DNA of 53,305 nucleotides from Heterotrichella gracilis (lineage: Eukaryota; Sar; Xanthophyceae; Tribonematales; Xanthonemataceae). Of the stretch, positions 36,401-45,826 are shown in pieces. Under the pieces are notes generated by a model. That model was given only the letters and a program-made list of their open reading frames with translations. It searched no databases and had not been told where the DNA came from. Both the position numbers and the translations under genes were made by a program. Each line of letters begins with the position of its first letter. Position 1 is the first letter of the stretch. The stretch is taken from assembly GCA_032358255.1 (NCBI GenBank), contig JAULBX010026019.1, positions 1-53,305 on the forward strand. The letters run 5' to 3'.

Positions 36401-39400
36401 CTTGGGTGTGGCCATGGAGGGGCAGCGCCTCGTTGGGATTGTAATGGAGCAAGCGCAAGGAGACCTGCCGCAGGTCATCAGGTAATTACGTTAGAGAGGG
36501 CAGTCGAGATAAGTGCTCAAGCATTTTCAACATGACGATATGACCCTACAATGAGGTTTTGTCTGCAATGACAAGGTGTTCCATGCCACGGAAAGTACTT
36601 TTTTCTGCAAAGTCATGAGGGCAGCAGGGTGGTTGGGATTGTGATGGAGCAAGCGCAGGGAGACCTGCCGCAGGTCATCAGGTAAGGGTTATAAGGTGCC
36701 ACACTGCTCGGAGCAGGCCATCATGGTTTGATACATGCGCATTTTCAACTTGATATATAGACCAAATGATGAGATTTCACCTGCTCAAGACAAAATGTTG
36801 CAGGCCATGGAATACGTTGTTTTTCTGCATTGTCATGAGGGGCTGTACCCTTCCTTGTGGTGTCAAAGCTATCGACACAGAGAGACGACCACCATCTGCA
36901 AATCTGACAACTGGCTGTTTCATGACACTCGAGACCCTAACGCTCATTTCTAAGCAGTAATGCACACCTACCTACTCATTTACTGCTACCGGGGCACCAT
37001 GCTGCGCGACACCACTGGCCGCAAAAATAAATAAATGAATAAATACAGGCTGTAAATACATGCACTCTGCTTGCCATCAAGTGGGGACATGCTTATACCG
37101 TGCATACGGACATGCAACTCCAGTCCAAAACCTTTAACGCACACTCCATCGCATAATCCCCGGACCTTGCAAACCCTCATGCCCTACCTCGGCACTTACT
37201 GGCACCCCAACACCCTTAGCAAACACCCCGCTGCAGGGCCAACATGCTGCGCGACGCCGCAAATACAATTTTAAATAAATAAATAAATGAATGAATAAAG
37301 AACTACAGGCCGCACATACATGCACCCCCTGCTTGCCACCAAACACGGGCATGGACAAAACCAGCACAATATGTACTTAACCAGTCATTGCATACCTCGC
37401 GCCGGCCACTGCGCCTGCTACCCCTTACCAAACCCTTAGCAAACCTTAAGCAAGGGTTACCGCGCTGCAGGGCTAGCATGCTGCGCGGCGCTGCTGGCCA
37501 CACCTACATGTACCCACTGCTGGCCGTCAAGTGCGGCATCGAGATGGCGCAGGCGCTGGGGCAGTTGCATGCCAGGATGCTTGTGCACGGCGATCTGAAG
37601 CCCCCCAATTTCCTGCACCTGGGGGGGAGGGTGGTGCTGTCGGATTTGGGGGGTACCAGGATGATCCACCCAAAATCCAGGACTGCGTTGATTGAGTGGT
37701 GAGTGCGCATGCACAGTATGCACAGGCTGCACAACATGCAGTGGCACAGGGGATTTATCAGGGTTTAGGGTGGCATGGAGGGACTTGTAGGGTTTAGAGT
37801 TTAGGGTTCAGGGTTTTTCACGGCGATCTGAAGCCCCCCAACTTCCTGCACCTGGGGGGGAGGGTGGTGCTGTCGGATTTGGGGGGCACCAGGATGATCC
37901 ACCCAAAGCACAGGACTGCGATCATGGAGTGGTGAGTGTACACATGTGCTGTAATGTGGTGGCTTGGCAGGAGTTGTAGGTTGTAGGGTGGTGATCACGG
38001 TCACTACCACCAGCATAGGCAGCTGTGTGGTGCACTACACGCCATGCGGTGCAATCGCTGGTGGAACCATATGTGGTACACCAGTACTGTGGAACCCCTC
38101 TTGAGCTCCAAAACCACACGGAAATGTCAAAGGGATGTCATTTAAGAGCCAAGAGGGCTCTCCACAGTACTGGTGCACCGTATCTTTTCCCACCAGCAAT
38201 TGCACCACATGGCATGTACAGGGATTGTTTTAGGGATGCGGTTGGGAAGCACAGCAGAAGGACGCCCACCTCTCCCGTAGAGGGGCCTAAATCCTTAAGT
38301 ACATCCCCTTTTGTTTTGTTTCCTCAACACCAGTCCCTGCCTGGCCACGTCCTGATATGTTCTCTTGGCTTTGCCCACACGCACCTGGTATAACCAGGAG
38401 GAATTTATATATCCCGATTCAATCAATGAATGAACAAATAAAGAGTACAAAATAACAAGTTCGATGTTCATGCATTTCCTCCCCTGGCCTTGCCTGAACC
38501 CATACTCCCCCCTGTGCAGTTGCACCCCGCACTACGCCCCACCTGAGGCACGCCCAGGCAATGCTGGGTGGACCCAGGCTGGTGACACGTGGTCCCTGGG
38601 ATGCTCACTCTATGAGCTGATCACGGGTAAAATCCTGTTCAACCCGCTCAACCACCAAGGCTCCACTGAGGCATCATTCAGGTGCGCAAGGGGAAGAGGT
38701 CATTAAAATCAATTATTTTAATAGGGAAGAGTAAAGGTTTAGAGGTGTCTAGAGTAAACATATAATAATTGTAGCCTCATCAAAACCGCCGATATAACTA
38801 AAATGTTATTAGTTAGCTACATAATCATGCGTGTGCACGCTCTGAGAGATCGACACAGGAGAAAATGCAGCTCTCCACGCAGCGCCTGAAGGGCTCTACC
38901 CAGGAATACAGGACAACGCAATCAAATAACTTGTAGTACCTAATTTGTCACACACCTCCTATTTTTGTGGAGCTCCGGTGGTGTGTGGGAGGAATAGGGT
39001 CTTCCCCAGGACCTGCTTGCACTGTGCGTGAGCTGTGCTCGGGGAAGACCCCAATTCTCCCTTCACACCATCAGGGCCTCAGCAAAGGATACAGGTGCGT
39101 GGCAAAATTGGTCAGTTGTTTTTCTGGTTCGGTGCACCTCTACCCCTAGGATAATGATCAACGAACCCCCCCAGGTGCTGCGGGTACAACAGCACTTCCC
39201 CTGTGATTGGCTCGTGACTGTGTGCGCACACGCTACATGAGCTGGACACAGGGAAGCAAGCACTACAACCCGCAGCACCTGGAGGGCTCTACCAATGAGT
39301 ACTTCGTGATTTGAAAGAATAATTTAAATTGTAACAAATTTGTTAGAAAGTTGAAATTACTATTTCATCGGCATTATCTACAGATGATCTACATCTACAT

Positions 39401-39821
39401 CATCACACGTTGTTTTTCAAGGCATCACCTAACATGGAACAGGCATGTTGGCTTAGTTGCGGAGACAGCTTATTTATTACTTATTTATCTTCTATCTTCT
39501 GTCTTGCTATATCCAAAGCGCATATATTACAATCCCCCTGACATCTTTGCCCCCTACCTCCACAGGCGCGCCATGAAGGAGGGAAAGCTGGTGGAGCTGA
39601 GCAGGCGCCCTCTGCAGGAGCTGTACATCGGTGATGAGGACATGAGCGCACAGTGGCGGGACCTCATCAGCGGGTGCCTGCAGCATGATGCCAAGCAGAG
39701 GCCAAGCATGGCTGCCATCGAGGAAGGGGTGCGGGTGATCGGGGAGGGATTTTTGGAGCGCCACCCGGACTGGCGCCAGCTGCTGGGGACCCTGGATCAA
39801 TGGTTTCGGCGCCGGGGATGA
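33411..39821 (+). CDS. Atypical protein kinase with Pro/Gln-rich N-terminus
   Basis: Exons 33411-33687, 33992-34745, 35235-35538, 36336-36481, 37471-37698, 38520-38681 and 39566-39821 join in frame to 708 aa. Residues 1-343 are low complexity, with a PQ hexanucleotide repeat and Pro/Ala-rich sequence. The kinase domain (about 384-690) has the glycine loop [16 protein letters not shown] with the ATP lysine at about 416, [10 protein letters not shown] with the catalytic Asp at about 535, SDLGGTRM in place of [12 protein letters not shown] for the APE motif and [15 protein letters not shown]. The Lys, catalytic Asp, Asn and metal Asp are all kept, so activity is plausible. HRD to HGD and DFG to DLG are variants. 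A serine/threonine kinase is most likely; the subfamily is not recognised. A 9-base in-phase micro-exon (33765-33773) may be used. ATG 33411 is the first in frame; a second at 33465 begins [10 protein letters not shown]. Most introns carry echoes. Confidence 0.85.
34106..34197. repeat. CCACAG hexanucleotide repeat within the kinase coding sequence
   Basis: About fifteen near-perfect 6-base units encode a Pro-Gln run, with Pro-Arg and Pro-Leu variants at the start. It preserves frame and probably varies in length between strains. Confidence 0.9.
35040..35160 (+). repeat. Echo of kinase exon 3 5' end
   Basis: CCGCAGGCACCAG(G/A)C, AGAATCCT(A/G)GAGGAGGG and TTGCGACAAGCTGAGGGCGC at about 35053-35140 copy 35230-35330. 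A GGCCAGGCATC(T/G)GGGAGTCT repeat precedes each copy (34981 and 35170), so the whole intron-exon segment is duplicated at a period of about 180 bases. The echo loses frame after CTCTTTGACC. Confidence 0.85.
36140..36260 (+). repeat. Echo of kinase exon 4 5' end
   Basis: CCGCACCTCAGAGCGCATAC and GCCATGGA(A/G)GAG(G/A)TTGTGAA at about 36174-36220 copy 36326-36372. It keeps the acceptor but reaches a TAA at about 36250. Another shorter acceptor-like copy is near 36075. Confidence 0.8.
36600..36690 (+). repeat. Echo of kinase exon 4 3' end
   Basis: GTTGGGATTGT(G/A)ATGGAGCAAG through CCGCAGGTCATCAG and a GTAAGG donor at about 36630-36687 copies 36432-36486 almost perfectly. Confidence 0.85.
36980..37265 (+). 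repeat. Two echoes of kinase exon 5 5' end
   Basis: 36990-37028 and 37231-37265 copy the start of the exon at 37461-37500 (GC(A)GGGC, ACCATGCTGCGCGAC-like). Each is followed by AAATAAATAAATGAATAAA-type A/T-rich repeats and ACAGGC(T/C)G(T/C)A, giving a larger duplicated block of about 250 bases. Confidence 0.75.
37812..37931 (+). repeat. Open, phase-compatible echo of the kinase catalytic-loop exon
   Basis: This is a copy of 37587-37698 with acceptor TTCAG and donor GTGAGT, open throughout and coding [14 protein letters not shown] ... [12 protein letters not shown], then HRTAIMEW. It enters and leaves in phase 2 like the genuine exon. Telomere-like TTTAGGGTT lies just upstream (37760-37811). 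Confidence 0.75.
38041..38213. repeat. Foldback (inverted repeat) element in a kinase intron
   Basis: Left arm 38041-38104 and right arm 38151-38213 are imperfect reverse complements of about 62 bases (GCCATG(C/T)GGTGCAAT, GCTGGTGG, ACCAGTACTGTGGA), with a loop of about 46 bases. This fits a small MITE-like element or a hairpin RNA precursor. Confidence 0.8.
38860..39310 (+). repeat. Three degenerate echoes of kinase exon 6 3' end
   Basis: Segments near 38885-38910 (GGGCTCTACCCAGGAATACAG), 39072-39092 (GGGCCTCAGCAAAGGATACAG) and 39281-39303 (GAGGGCTCTACCAATGAGTA) resemble the exon end CAAGGCTCCACTGAGGCATC. All are decayed. Confidence 0.5.
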
Positions 39822-40844
39822 GGCGAGCCTGCATCGGGGGGGCTGGAATTTACAGCAGGCTGCAGGTTCTGGGGATGAGGTCTTGGTGCGCCACCCAGTA
39901 TGGCGCTGGTTTTTGTATGATATGGAATATTTCGGTGAAACGCATCATGTGAAACGCCATTCCAGAATCGTCCCACCCCCTCTATGACGCGCCCCTGCGC
40001 AGCCAGTGCTGGAATTTGTTTCAGTAGTGAGCATCCCTAGAACAGTCCAAGTGATATCAGGCCAAATCGACCATCGCAAGTCTTGAATGGATCCGATATC
40101 GAAAACATTTTCGTGAAAACTTTAATCGTGACAAGAACAAATAAGCAATTATGCAGCAGCGTGGCAGGTATACACTACAGCTGTAGACAGGATATACCGC
40201 AGCTATGTGAGAAATGACATCACATCCCCATATTGGGGCCGTACCGCAAGATGTACAGGGTGTATTGTCGGCCGCAAGTTGTATTGTAGGGCGCAGCAGG
40301 GTTGCTGTAGGCTAGGTTGCAAACTAAGGATTAAGGTTGAGGATGGACCGGCACTGCAGAGGCATAAGGGCATTGTTAGGGTTTCAAGCAGCCTATGCCC
40401 TTAGGGCCAAATGGCAGATGTATTGTAAGGCGCAATATGTTTGGCAGTTGTTGGGCGGGGTGGCCCACTTTACACCTACAGTTCAGCCCACCCACCACTA
40501 TTTCTGAGGCCGGTATCGGGACACAGGGACCCTTGCTGCATTGAGAAGCGGCACCTGTTTAGGGTTTCTGTTAAACCCTACAGCCCAAACCCTAATATAG
40601 TATACCCTAAACCTGCTGCATCGAGAAGTAGCACTGGGTCTTGAAGATGGTTACTGCCATGCCTTGCGGTAGGCTGCTGGACCCTGCTTTACAAAGCCAT
40701 GTACAGATCAGACAGACAATGTGTAGCTTTGAAAAGCTGGTTCCCATCAGCACACCCAAAGGCATGGTGGCAGCCATCCACAAGCTGGTGAAAGACCTGG
40801 TGCAGCGACCTCAAGAATAGTGGGACATACAAGCGCGTGATACT

Positions 40845-41070
40845 TGTGATACCTGGAAGCTGCACATGTTGCCATCAAGCATTCGGCTTCTGAACACAGC
40901 AACACGATGCAATGCTGCGTGAGAAGCACACATGCGCAGCCTCAATTCTCTCTGACGGCCCCTATGCTGCCACCTGGATGTGTACTCTCTGCATTTGGCT
41001 TCTGAACACAGCAACACGGTGCAATTATACGCATAAGCACAAGTGCGCCGCCTCATCAATTGCGGTGCTG
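40845..41070 (+). repeat. Tandem duplication of about 115 bases
   Basis: 40850-40945 and 40965-41065 share GGCTTCTGAACACAGCAACACG, (A/G)TGCAAT and a CGC(A/C)GCCTCA segment, with moderate divergence. Confidence 0.75.
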
Positions 41071-41084
41071 CTGCATGCGCAATC

Positions 41085-41485
41085 CTCATCAAACCAAAAT
41101 TGACCGCGGTAGTGTCCTTTCTTGCTTTGAACAGTGACGTTTCCTGCTGCGTTAGCCACAGTAATAACCACGAGTGGTATGCATGGTGACATGACTTAGT
41201 CTAATTAGTCATGACTTAGTCTAATTATCATGATGATAATTCCAGGAATCAAGGGGACACACAGTTGTTAGATGGGGATGGACATGTATGTGGGTTATGT
41301 AGGTGCACCCTCCACAGGTTCTCTCTCACGGTGTCAAGCGCAACTTTATGCTTACTGCAGTGACAATCCAGCATGCCTAAATTATATCTGCTCCTAGAAT
41401 CCAAGCTGAGTGCAATGCAGCACTGCACATTCCACAGATTGTATGCAAATGGAGGAGCCTGCATTGTGCCCCAGGTACTCCTCCC
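41085..41485 (+). repeat. Copy A of a dispersed direct repeat of about 350-400 bases
   Basis: It matches copy B at 42010-42375: CAATCCTCATC, AAAATTGACCGCGG, TTCCTGCTGCGTTAGC, GGGACACACAGTTGT, ACATGTATG(T/C)GGGTTATGT and ATCCAAGCTGAG in the same order. An internal duplicated CATGACTTAGTCTAATTA (about 41189-41227) is specific to this copy. Confidence 0.8.
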
Positions 41486-41584
41486 ACATCGCCTCCAGCC
41501 TGGCCCAGAATCCAGCGGTTGGAATCTGGACAGGCTGGAGGATTTGTGGGAGGAGTACCTGGTGCACACTGCAGGCTCCCCCAT
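41449..41584. repeat. Large near-palindrome
   Basis: Left arm about 41451-41502 and right arm about 41531-41582 are reverse complements with few mismatches (CCAGGTACTCCTCCCACA / TGTGGGAGGAGTACCTGG, GGAGCCTGCA / TGCAGGCTCC). Even the 28-base centre is partly palindromic. Confidence 0.85.
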
Positions 41585-42009
41585 CATGGGCCATGGTTGA
41601 CCACCGTTTAGGATCCAAGCCCAAGCACCGGCTCATCGAGCCCTGCCCCTGCCGGCTCGCACCTCGATTGCTGATCATCAGCAATGGGGTGATGAGCAAG
41701 CATGGGCAGCACCTCTCTAGCCAGTGCATGGGGCAAGATTCCATGTGGCGGCTGGCCATGGCATAATCCTGAAGCATAAAGATCATGGGGGAGGTACCTG
41801 GTGCATCATCTAGACTTAGTGGCTGTCATGGTAAGGCAGAACCAAGGTCGGTATCAAAGGCATGGCACGATACACTCAGGTTTTAGGTTATCAGGGTTTA
41901 GGGTTTTGTTGGTAGCCTGTACCTTGCAGCAGGATACCACGTGCCAGCTGACCATGGCCGCCATATGGCCGCAATATTGAAGGCAGGCTGTAATTGATGG
42001 GAAAAGAGC

Positions 42010-42375
42010 ACCCGCAATCCTCATCCACCCAAAATTGACCGCGGCAGAGCCCTCTCTTCCTGTAAACTGCAATGGTTCCTGCTGCGTTAGCTGCTGTAAA
42101 TATTCCAAGTTGCATGCATGGTGACATTGTTCCAGGAATAAAGGGGACACACAGTTGTAGGCGGGAATGCACATGTATGCGGGTTATGTGGGCGCAACTT
42201 CCACAGGTCCTTGCTCAAGTCAGGCGCACCTTCATGCTACCAGTAGGTATCCTGCATTCACCTGCTGTGAATTTGCCAGTATAATCCAAGCTGAGCAGCA
42301 TTGCAACTTTTCTTTGATGCAATGGAGGAGCTTGCAGTGTGCACCAGATACTCCTCCAACATGGCCTCCTGCTCC
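42010..42375 (+). repeat. Copy B of the dispersed direct repeat
   Basis: This is the partner of 41085-41485, separated by about 900 bases and lacking the CATGACTTAGTC insertion. Both end in the minus-strand EEYLVHTA-like coding fragment. Confidence 0.8.
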
Positions 42376-43725
42376 TTGTTCCAGATCTGTCCCATTTCAT
42401 GCAACTAATGCCATTGTGACTGCTGCAGTGAACCCATGCCACGTAACAATTTCCATGCCATCCATGCATGCCTGGATGGGGTTAAATAGTGGAGGCGCTT
42501 GGATAGCATGGGCACGGCGTCACAGCGCTGGGCAGCCATGGATATTCTAATGCAAATTGGGTTCGGAGACTGAGCTGGGGCCATTGTGCAGCCCATTTTA
42601 ATGCAGTGAACAGTTTCTAGGGTTGGCTGCACATGGACAGCTTGTAGGAACTGTTGACTGCATCAGAATAATAACAATGGGCAACGCCAGGAACAATTCC
42701 TACAAGTGTGGTTGGTACAAACCAAAGGGAAGACCTCACTGCCAGGAGCTGTACCAGTGTCAACAGGTGTTTAAGTGAGGTTACGTAATCACCAGTGCTT
42801 TGATATCAGGCGAAGGTCGAAATCCATTGCCAAACAAGCTCCTTGGAGGTGTGCACCGGTCCAGAGGGCGAAGGCACTTGGTAGCAGGCTGGCTGACCCT
42901 CTTTTGTGGGTCTATAGAGGCCTCCACGTTGTGCAAGGACCGGTTTGCCCCCCAATATAGTAGAGGGAGTGTTCAGAAGTGGCAACAGCTTTATCTCGTG
43001 ATGGACAGCACGAGACGCTGGCAAAAGTGTGCGGGCACTGGACCATGGGCAATGGATCACCACCAACTCTACATGGTAACGAGCTGGGGAGTGAACCTCA
43101 AATAGAGATGTAGAAGCCAGTGTCGTAGTAGTAGTTGGTGAAACTGCTCTTTTATGTGCCGCAGCTTGTGAGAGGTTGGTCCTAAAGGAAGGACCGGAGT
43201 CTTCTGAGAAGGGAGGAGGTGAGGTGCCCTTTTGCCAGGTCAGCAGTGGACGGATAAATTGCAGAGTTTTGAAATACGCTGACGTAGCTAGACGTTCAGC
43301 AAGACGCAAATCAAGGTTAAAATGAAAGTGGGTTTCCTCAAAGAGCAGCGTTGGTGGACCAGGCGTTGGTATAAAGGCTGTATGAAGGCGCAAGCGGGCG
43401 GTTCCCTTACTGCACACAACCCCGCGTGTGGCGTTTCATATGCTGCTACTGGACGAAGTCATGCGCATCTCCTTTGATATCCCTAAATTTTGAGCATTGA
43501 TGCTGGTACATCAGCCTGTAATCTCCTGCGCATTTCAGTTCAAAAGCGCACATCTTCGCTCACGGCATCTGCCATGCCGCCAGTTCTTGTTGCCAGCGCC
43601 AACGGTTGTTTCAGCTACTGTAGAATAACGCGAGCCTAGGGTGTAGCTTGGACAAAGGGACTTAAAAAAGCACTTCACTTTGCTGACTGTTTGTCATTGC
43701 ATTTGGGTCAGGCCATCATTTCACC

Positions 43726-44578
43726 ATGGCACAAACCATCGAGGAGCAACCTTCAATCACCATCTCCACAGCCAGCACTACAGAGGTTGAAGAACTCAAA
43801 GCCACAGAAGCACCTCCCACCTTCAAACAAAAATTATGGACGAGCATGGTTGAAGGTATATGGATATACATCCTTTCCATTCCAGGCAGCCTTAATGGGA
43901 CTTGCATGGGCGGCGCCAAGCAGTTCTAGTCCACTTGTTCATACCAATCTGCTTACCTTGCGCAGGGCAAGTCAACCCCTGGGTATGTCCCATGTGTGGG
44001 CACCGTGAAAGCCATCACAACTGCCCAGCCAGCTTAAAAACATATTTGTCTAAAAAGTTGCAAACTATTCTAAGCAAAACTCCTACGTTTTTGCAGCATG
44101 GAACTGGGCTGATGGGAAGGTTGCTTCCCTGCTTGGATTCACCAACTCCAAGTACCAGTGGGCCGTTGACGAGTACAACTATCAGCAATTCCAGGTAATT
44201 TAGGCAGTGGCAGTGGCTTCAAGCAGTGTGAAAGTTTCCAATCACTGTGACGATATGGCGCGGGGATGGAGTGGACACCTTGCGCACAAGAGATAGTTGT
44301 ACTGTAGGTGGGATCAGCAGCAATATTGTTACAGCTGTCAACGATTGACTCACAAATCTTGCAACTCTGGTGGTGCAGAAGAAAGAAGACTTGGATACAA
44401 TGGAGGAGGGACAAACAACTCGCATCGAGAACAACAAGGTACGATGTTGCCGCAGCTAGCTTTTATTCATTACCCAAGGCCTCTACTGACAACTCTATAA
44501 ATAAATTCGAACTGCTTGCTTGTGCAGGTGCCCATAGACGTTATGCAAATTCCAACCCAAAGCATGGCGAGGCAATAA
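43726..44578 (+). CDS. FAM177-family protein
   Basis: Exons 43726-43855, 44097-44194, 44379-44438 and 44528-44578 join in frame to 112 aa. The core GKVASLLGFTNSKYQWAVDE (residues about 49-68) followed by an acidic KKEDLDTMEEG segment matches the conserved centre of animal FAM177A1 (xEKLASLLGxxxPKYQYAIDEYY, then a Glu-rich run). The N-terminus is acidic and Thr/Ser-rich (EEQPSITISTASTTEVEELK). In animals the family is linked to the Golgi; the role in algae is unknown. The ATG at 43726 has a good CACCATGG context. Introns are short and carry no echoes. The family call comes from a short motif but the match is specific. Confidence 0.75.
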
Positions 44579-45015
44579 CGCTGGCGTGGAGCGATGGGGG
44601 CTGCTTATCTGGCTGTACAGTTTGAGGGAAAACAAGCACTGTGACTTATGCTATACTGGGTGGCACACGAGTGCGCAGCCCAAAGTGCTCTAAAGGCATA
44701 CCTACCTAGGCGTGAACCTGATTTACCTGCTCTAGCATCTAAAAAGAGGAACAGTTCTGAACGAAAAAAAGGCTGCAAAATTTGTGATACCATACACACT
44801 GTCATATAGAAGTTGCCTTCCTATTGCCCATTCTAACCAATCATGTGAACGGCATAACCACCGCTGCAGTAAACGGTGGCTGGGCAGAGGCAAAAGCACG
44901 TGCACCCCTGTTGTTGCCTGATAAGCCCTGCTGTGTGACACCCAACGAAGCTGTGCATCCCACCCCATACTATCTAAACTACAAGAAGCAAAGATGGCTG
45001 CATATGCATCAGTGT
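44579..45015. other. Convergent interval between the FAM177 gene and the 45-kb gene
   Basis: This 437-base stretch holds the 3' ends of both transcripts. No exon is seen. Confidence 0.35.
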
Positions 45016-45826
45016 TTATGGAGGTGAGATGTAGAGCTCATCAGGGTCCTCCTGGGTGTCAACCTCCTCTGTATCAGCCGAGTCATGGTGGAAACCAGAC
45101 TGAGATCGCAGCACAGCTTGCAACCGGGGAAGGAGCCCACCAGCTCCATCTTGCTGGGCCGTCTCGGCGAGTGAGTACGGCGTCGTCATGTCCTTCGTGC
45201 GCTGCAAAAGGGCAACCTGGGCCTCACTGCCTTGCTCAACCTCCAGGACATCTTGGACAAACGCACCATCCACCACTTGCATCTCCTCTGTGCCCAGCCC
45301 CGAGAACTTGGGGACGTCCTGGTGTGGGTCAAGGCTCCCCCTCAGGATGTTTATCTGCTCAAGCAGGTATGCCACTCCAGAGCCCACCCACGTCCGTTGG
45401 GCTGCAGCGTTACGTTGGTACTCGATGAGCTGGTCCACTGCGCCCTGCACCCGTTGCTGGGCTGACACGGGCTGCGCTTGCTCCTGTAACAGCAGAGACC
45501 ATAACTTAGAGTATTGTGGGAGGTGGGTTTGGTGTAAATCAGTCAAGGTAGCAGCCAATCATGCTTTCCGTAACCAACTGGGCGGTCACCACTGACAATT
45601 GCCCAACTGCCGGAACCATGCAAGAGTGGGAGAAAAGACATAAATGAAGACAACATGTTACAAGCACCTCAAAGCACAAGCACCCACTGCCACGCACGTT
45701 CTTGGAGGGATAGTAGCCCGTTAGCACGAAGCCCACCCCTCGAGAGGCATGGGCGGGGGTGGCTGACCATGCGACATGTGCCACCAGTAGCGCCAGCGTC
45801 CAGTGTCTTAGCTTAAGCATCGCCAT
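45016..45826 (-). CDS. Small secreted or lumenal protein with N-terminal signal peptide, unrecognised
   Basis: Exon 1 runs from 45826 down to 45668 (or 45662) and exon 2 from 45483 to 45016, giving 208-210 aa in frame. The N-terminus (MAMLKLRHWTLALLVAHVAW, then SATPAHA) is a classical signal peptide with a cleavage-like AHA/S site. The mature part is predicted mostly helical (QRVQGAVDQLIEYQRNAAAQ; SGVAYLLEQINILRGSL; FVQDVLEVEQGSEAQVALLQ) and ends in an acidic tail (DTEEVDTQEDPDEL). No family is recognised. Two donors six bases apart (GTGCTT, GTAACA) give two in-frame variants. ATG 45820 is a second possible start. The intron has no echo. Confidence 0.6.

Larger units (their letters stand above)
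39822..43725. other. Repeat-rich stretch without a supported gene
   Basis: It begins with a decayed echo of the last kinase exon (about 39870-39910). Small open frames that look faintly coding are 40719-40820 (33 aa, LVPISTPKGMVAAIHKLVKD) and 42677-42778 (33 aa, with a Cys-rich NSYKCGWYKPKGRPHC pattern). Neither has a family match. On the minus strand 43417-42806 stays open for 204 codons but begins with GTG and has no recognised domain. A peptide pattern like EEYLVHTAGSS recurs three times (near 41470 on -, 41540 on +, 42350 on -), so part of this is a decayed coding family. Confidence 0.4.

Noticed and set aside
42010..42062. AAVNFG peptide on the minus strand, resembling a lipoxygenase motif
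   Set aside because: Only six residues match, another frame (RGQFW..DEDC.CS) is equally conserved between the two DNA copies, and no other lipoxygenase motif is nearby.
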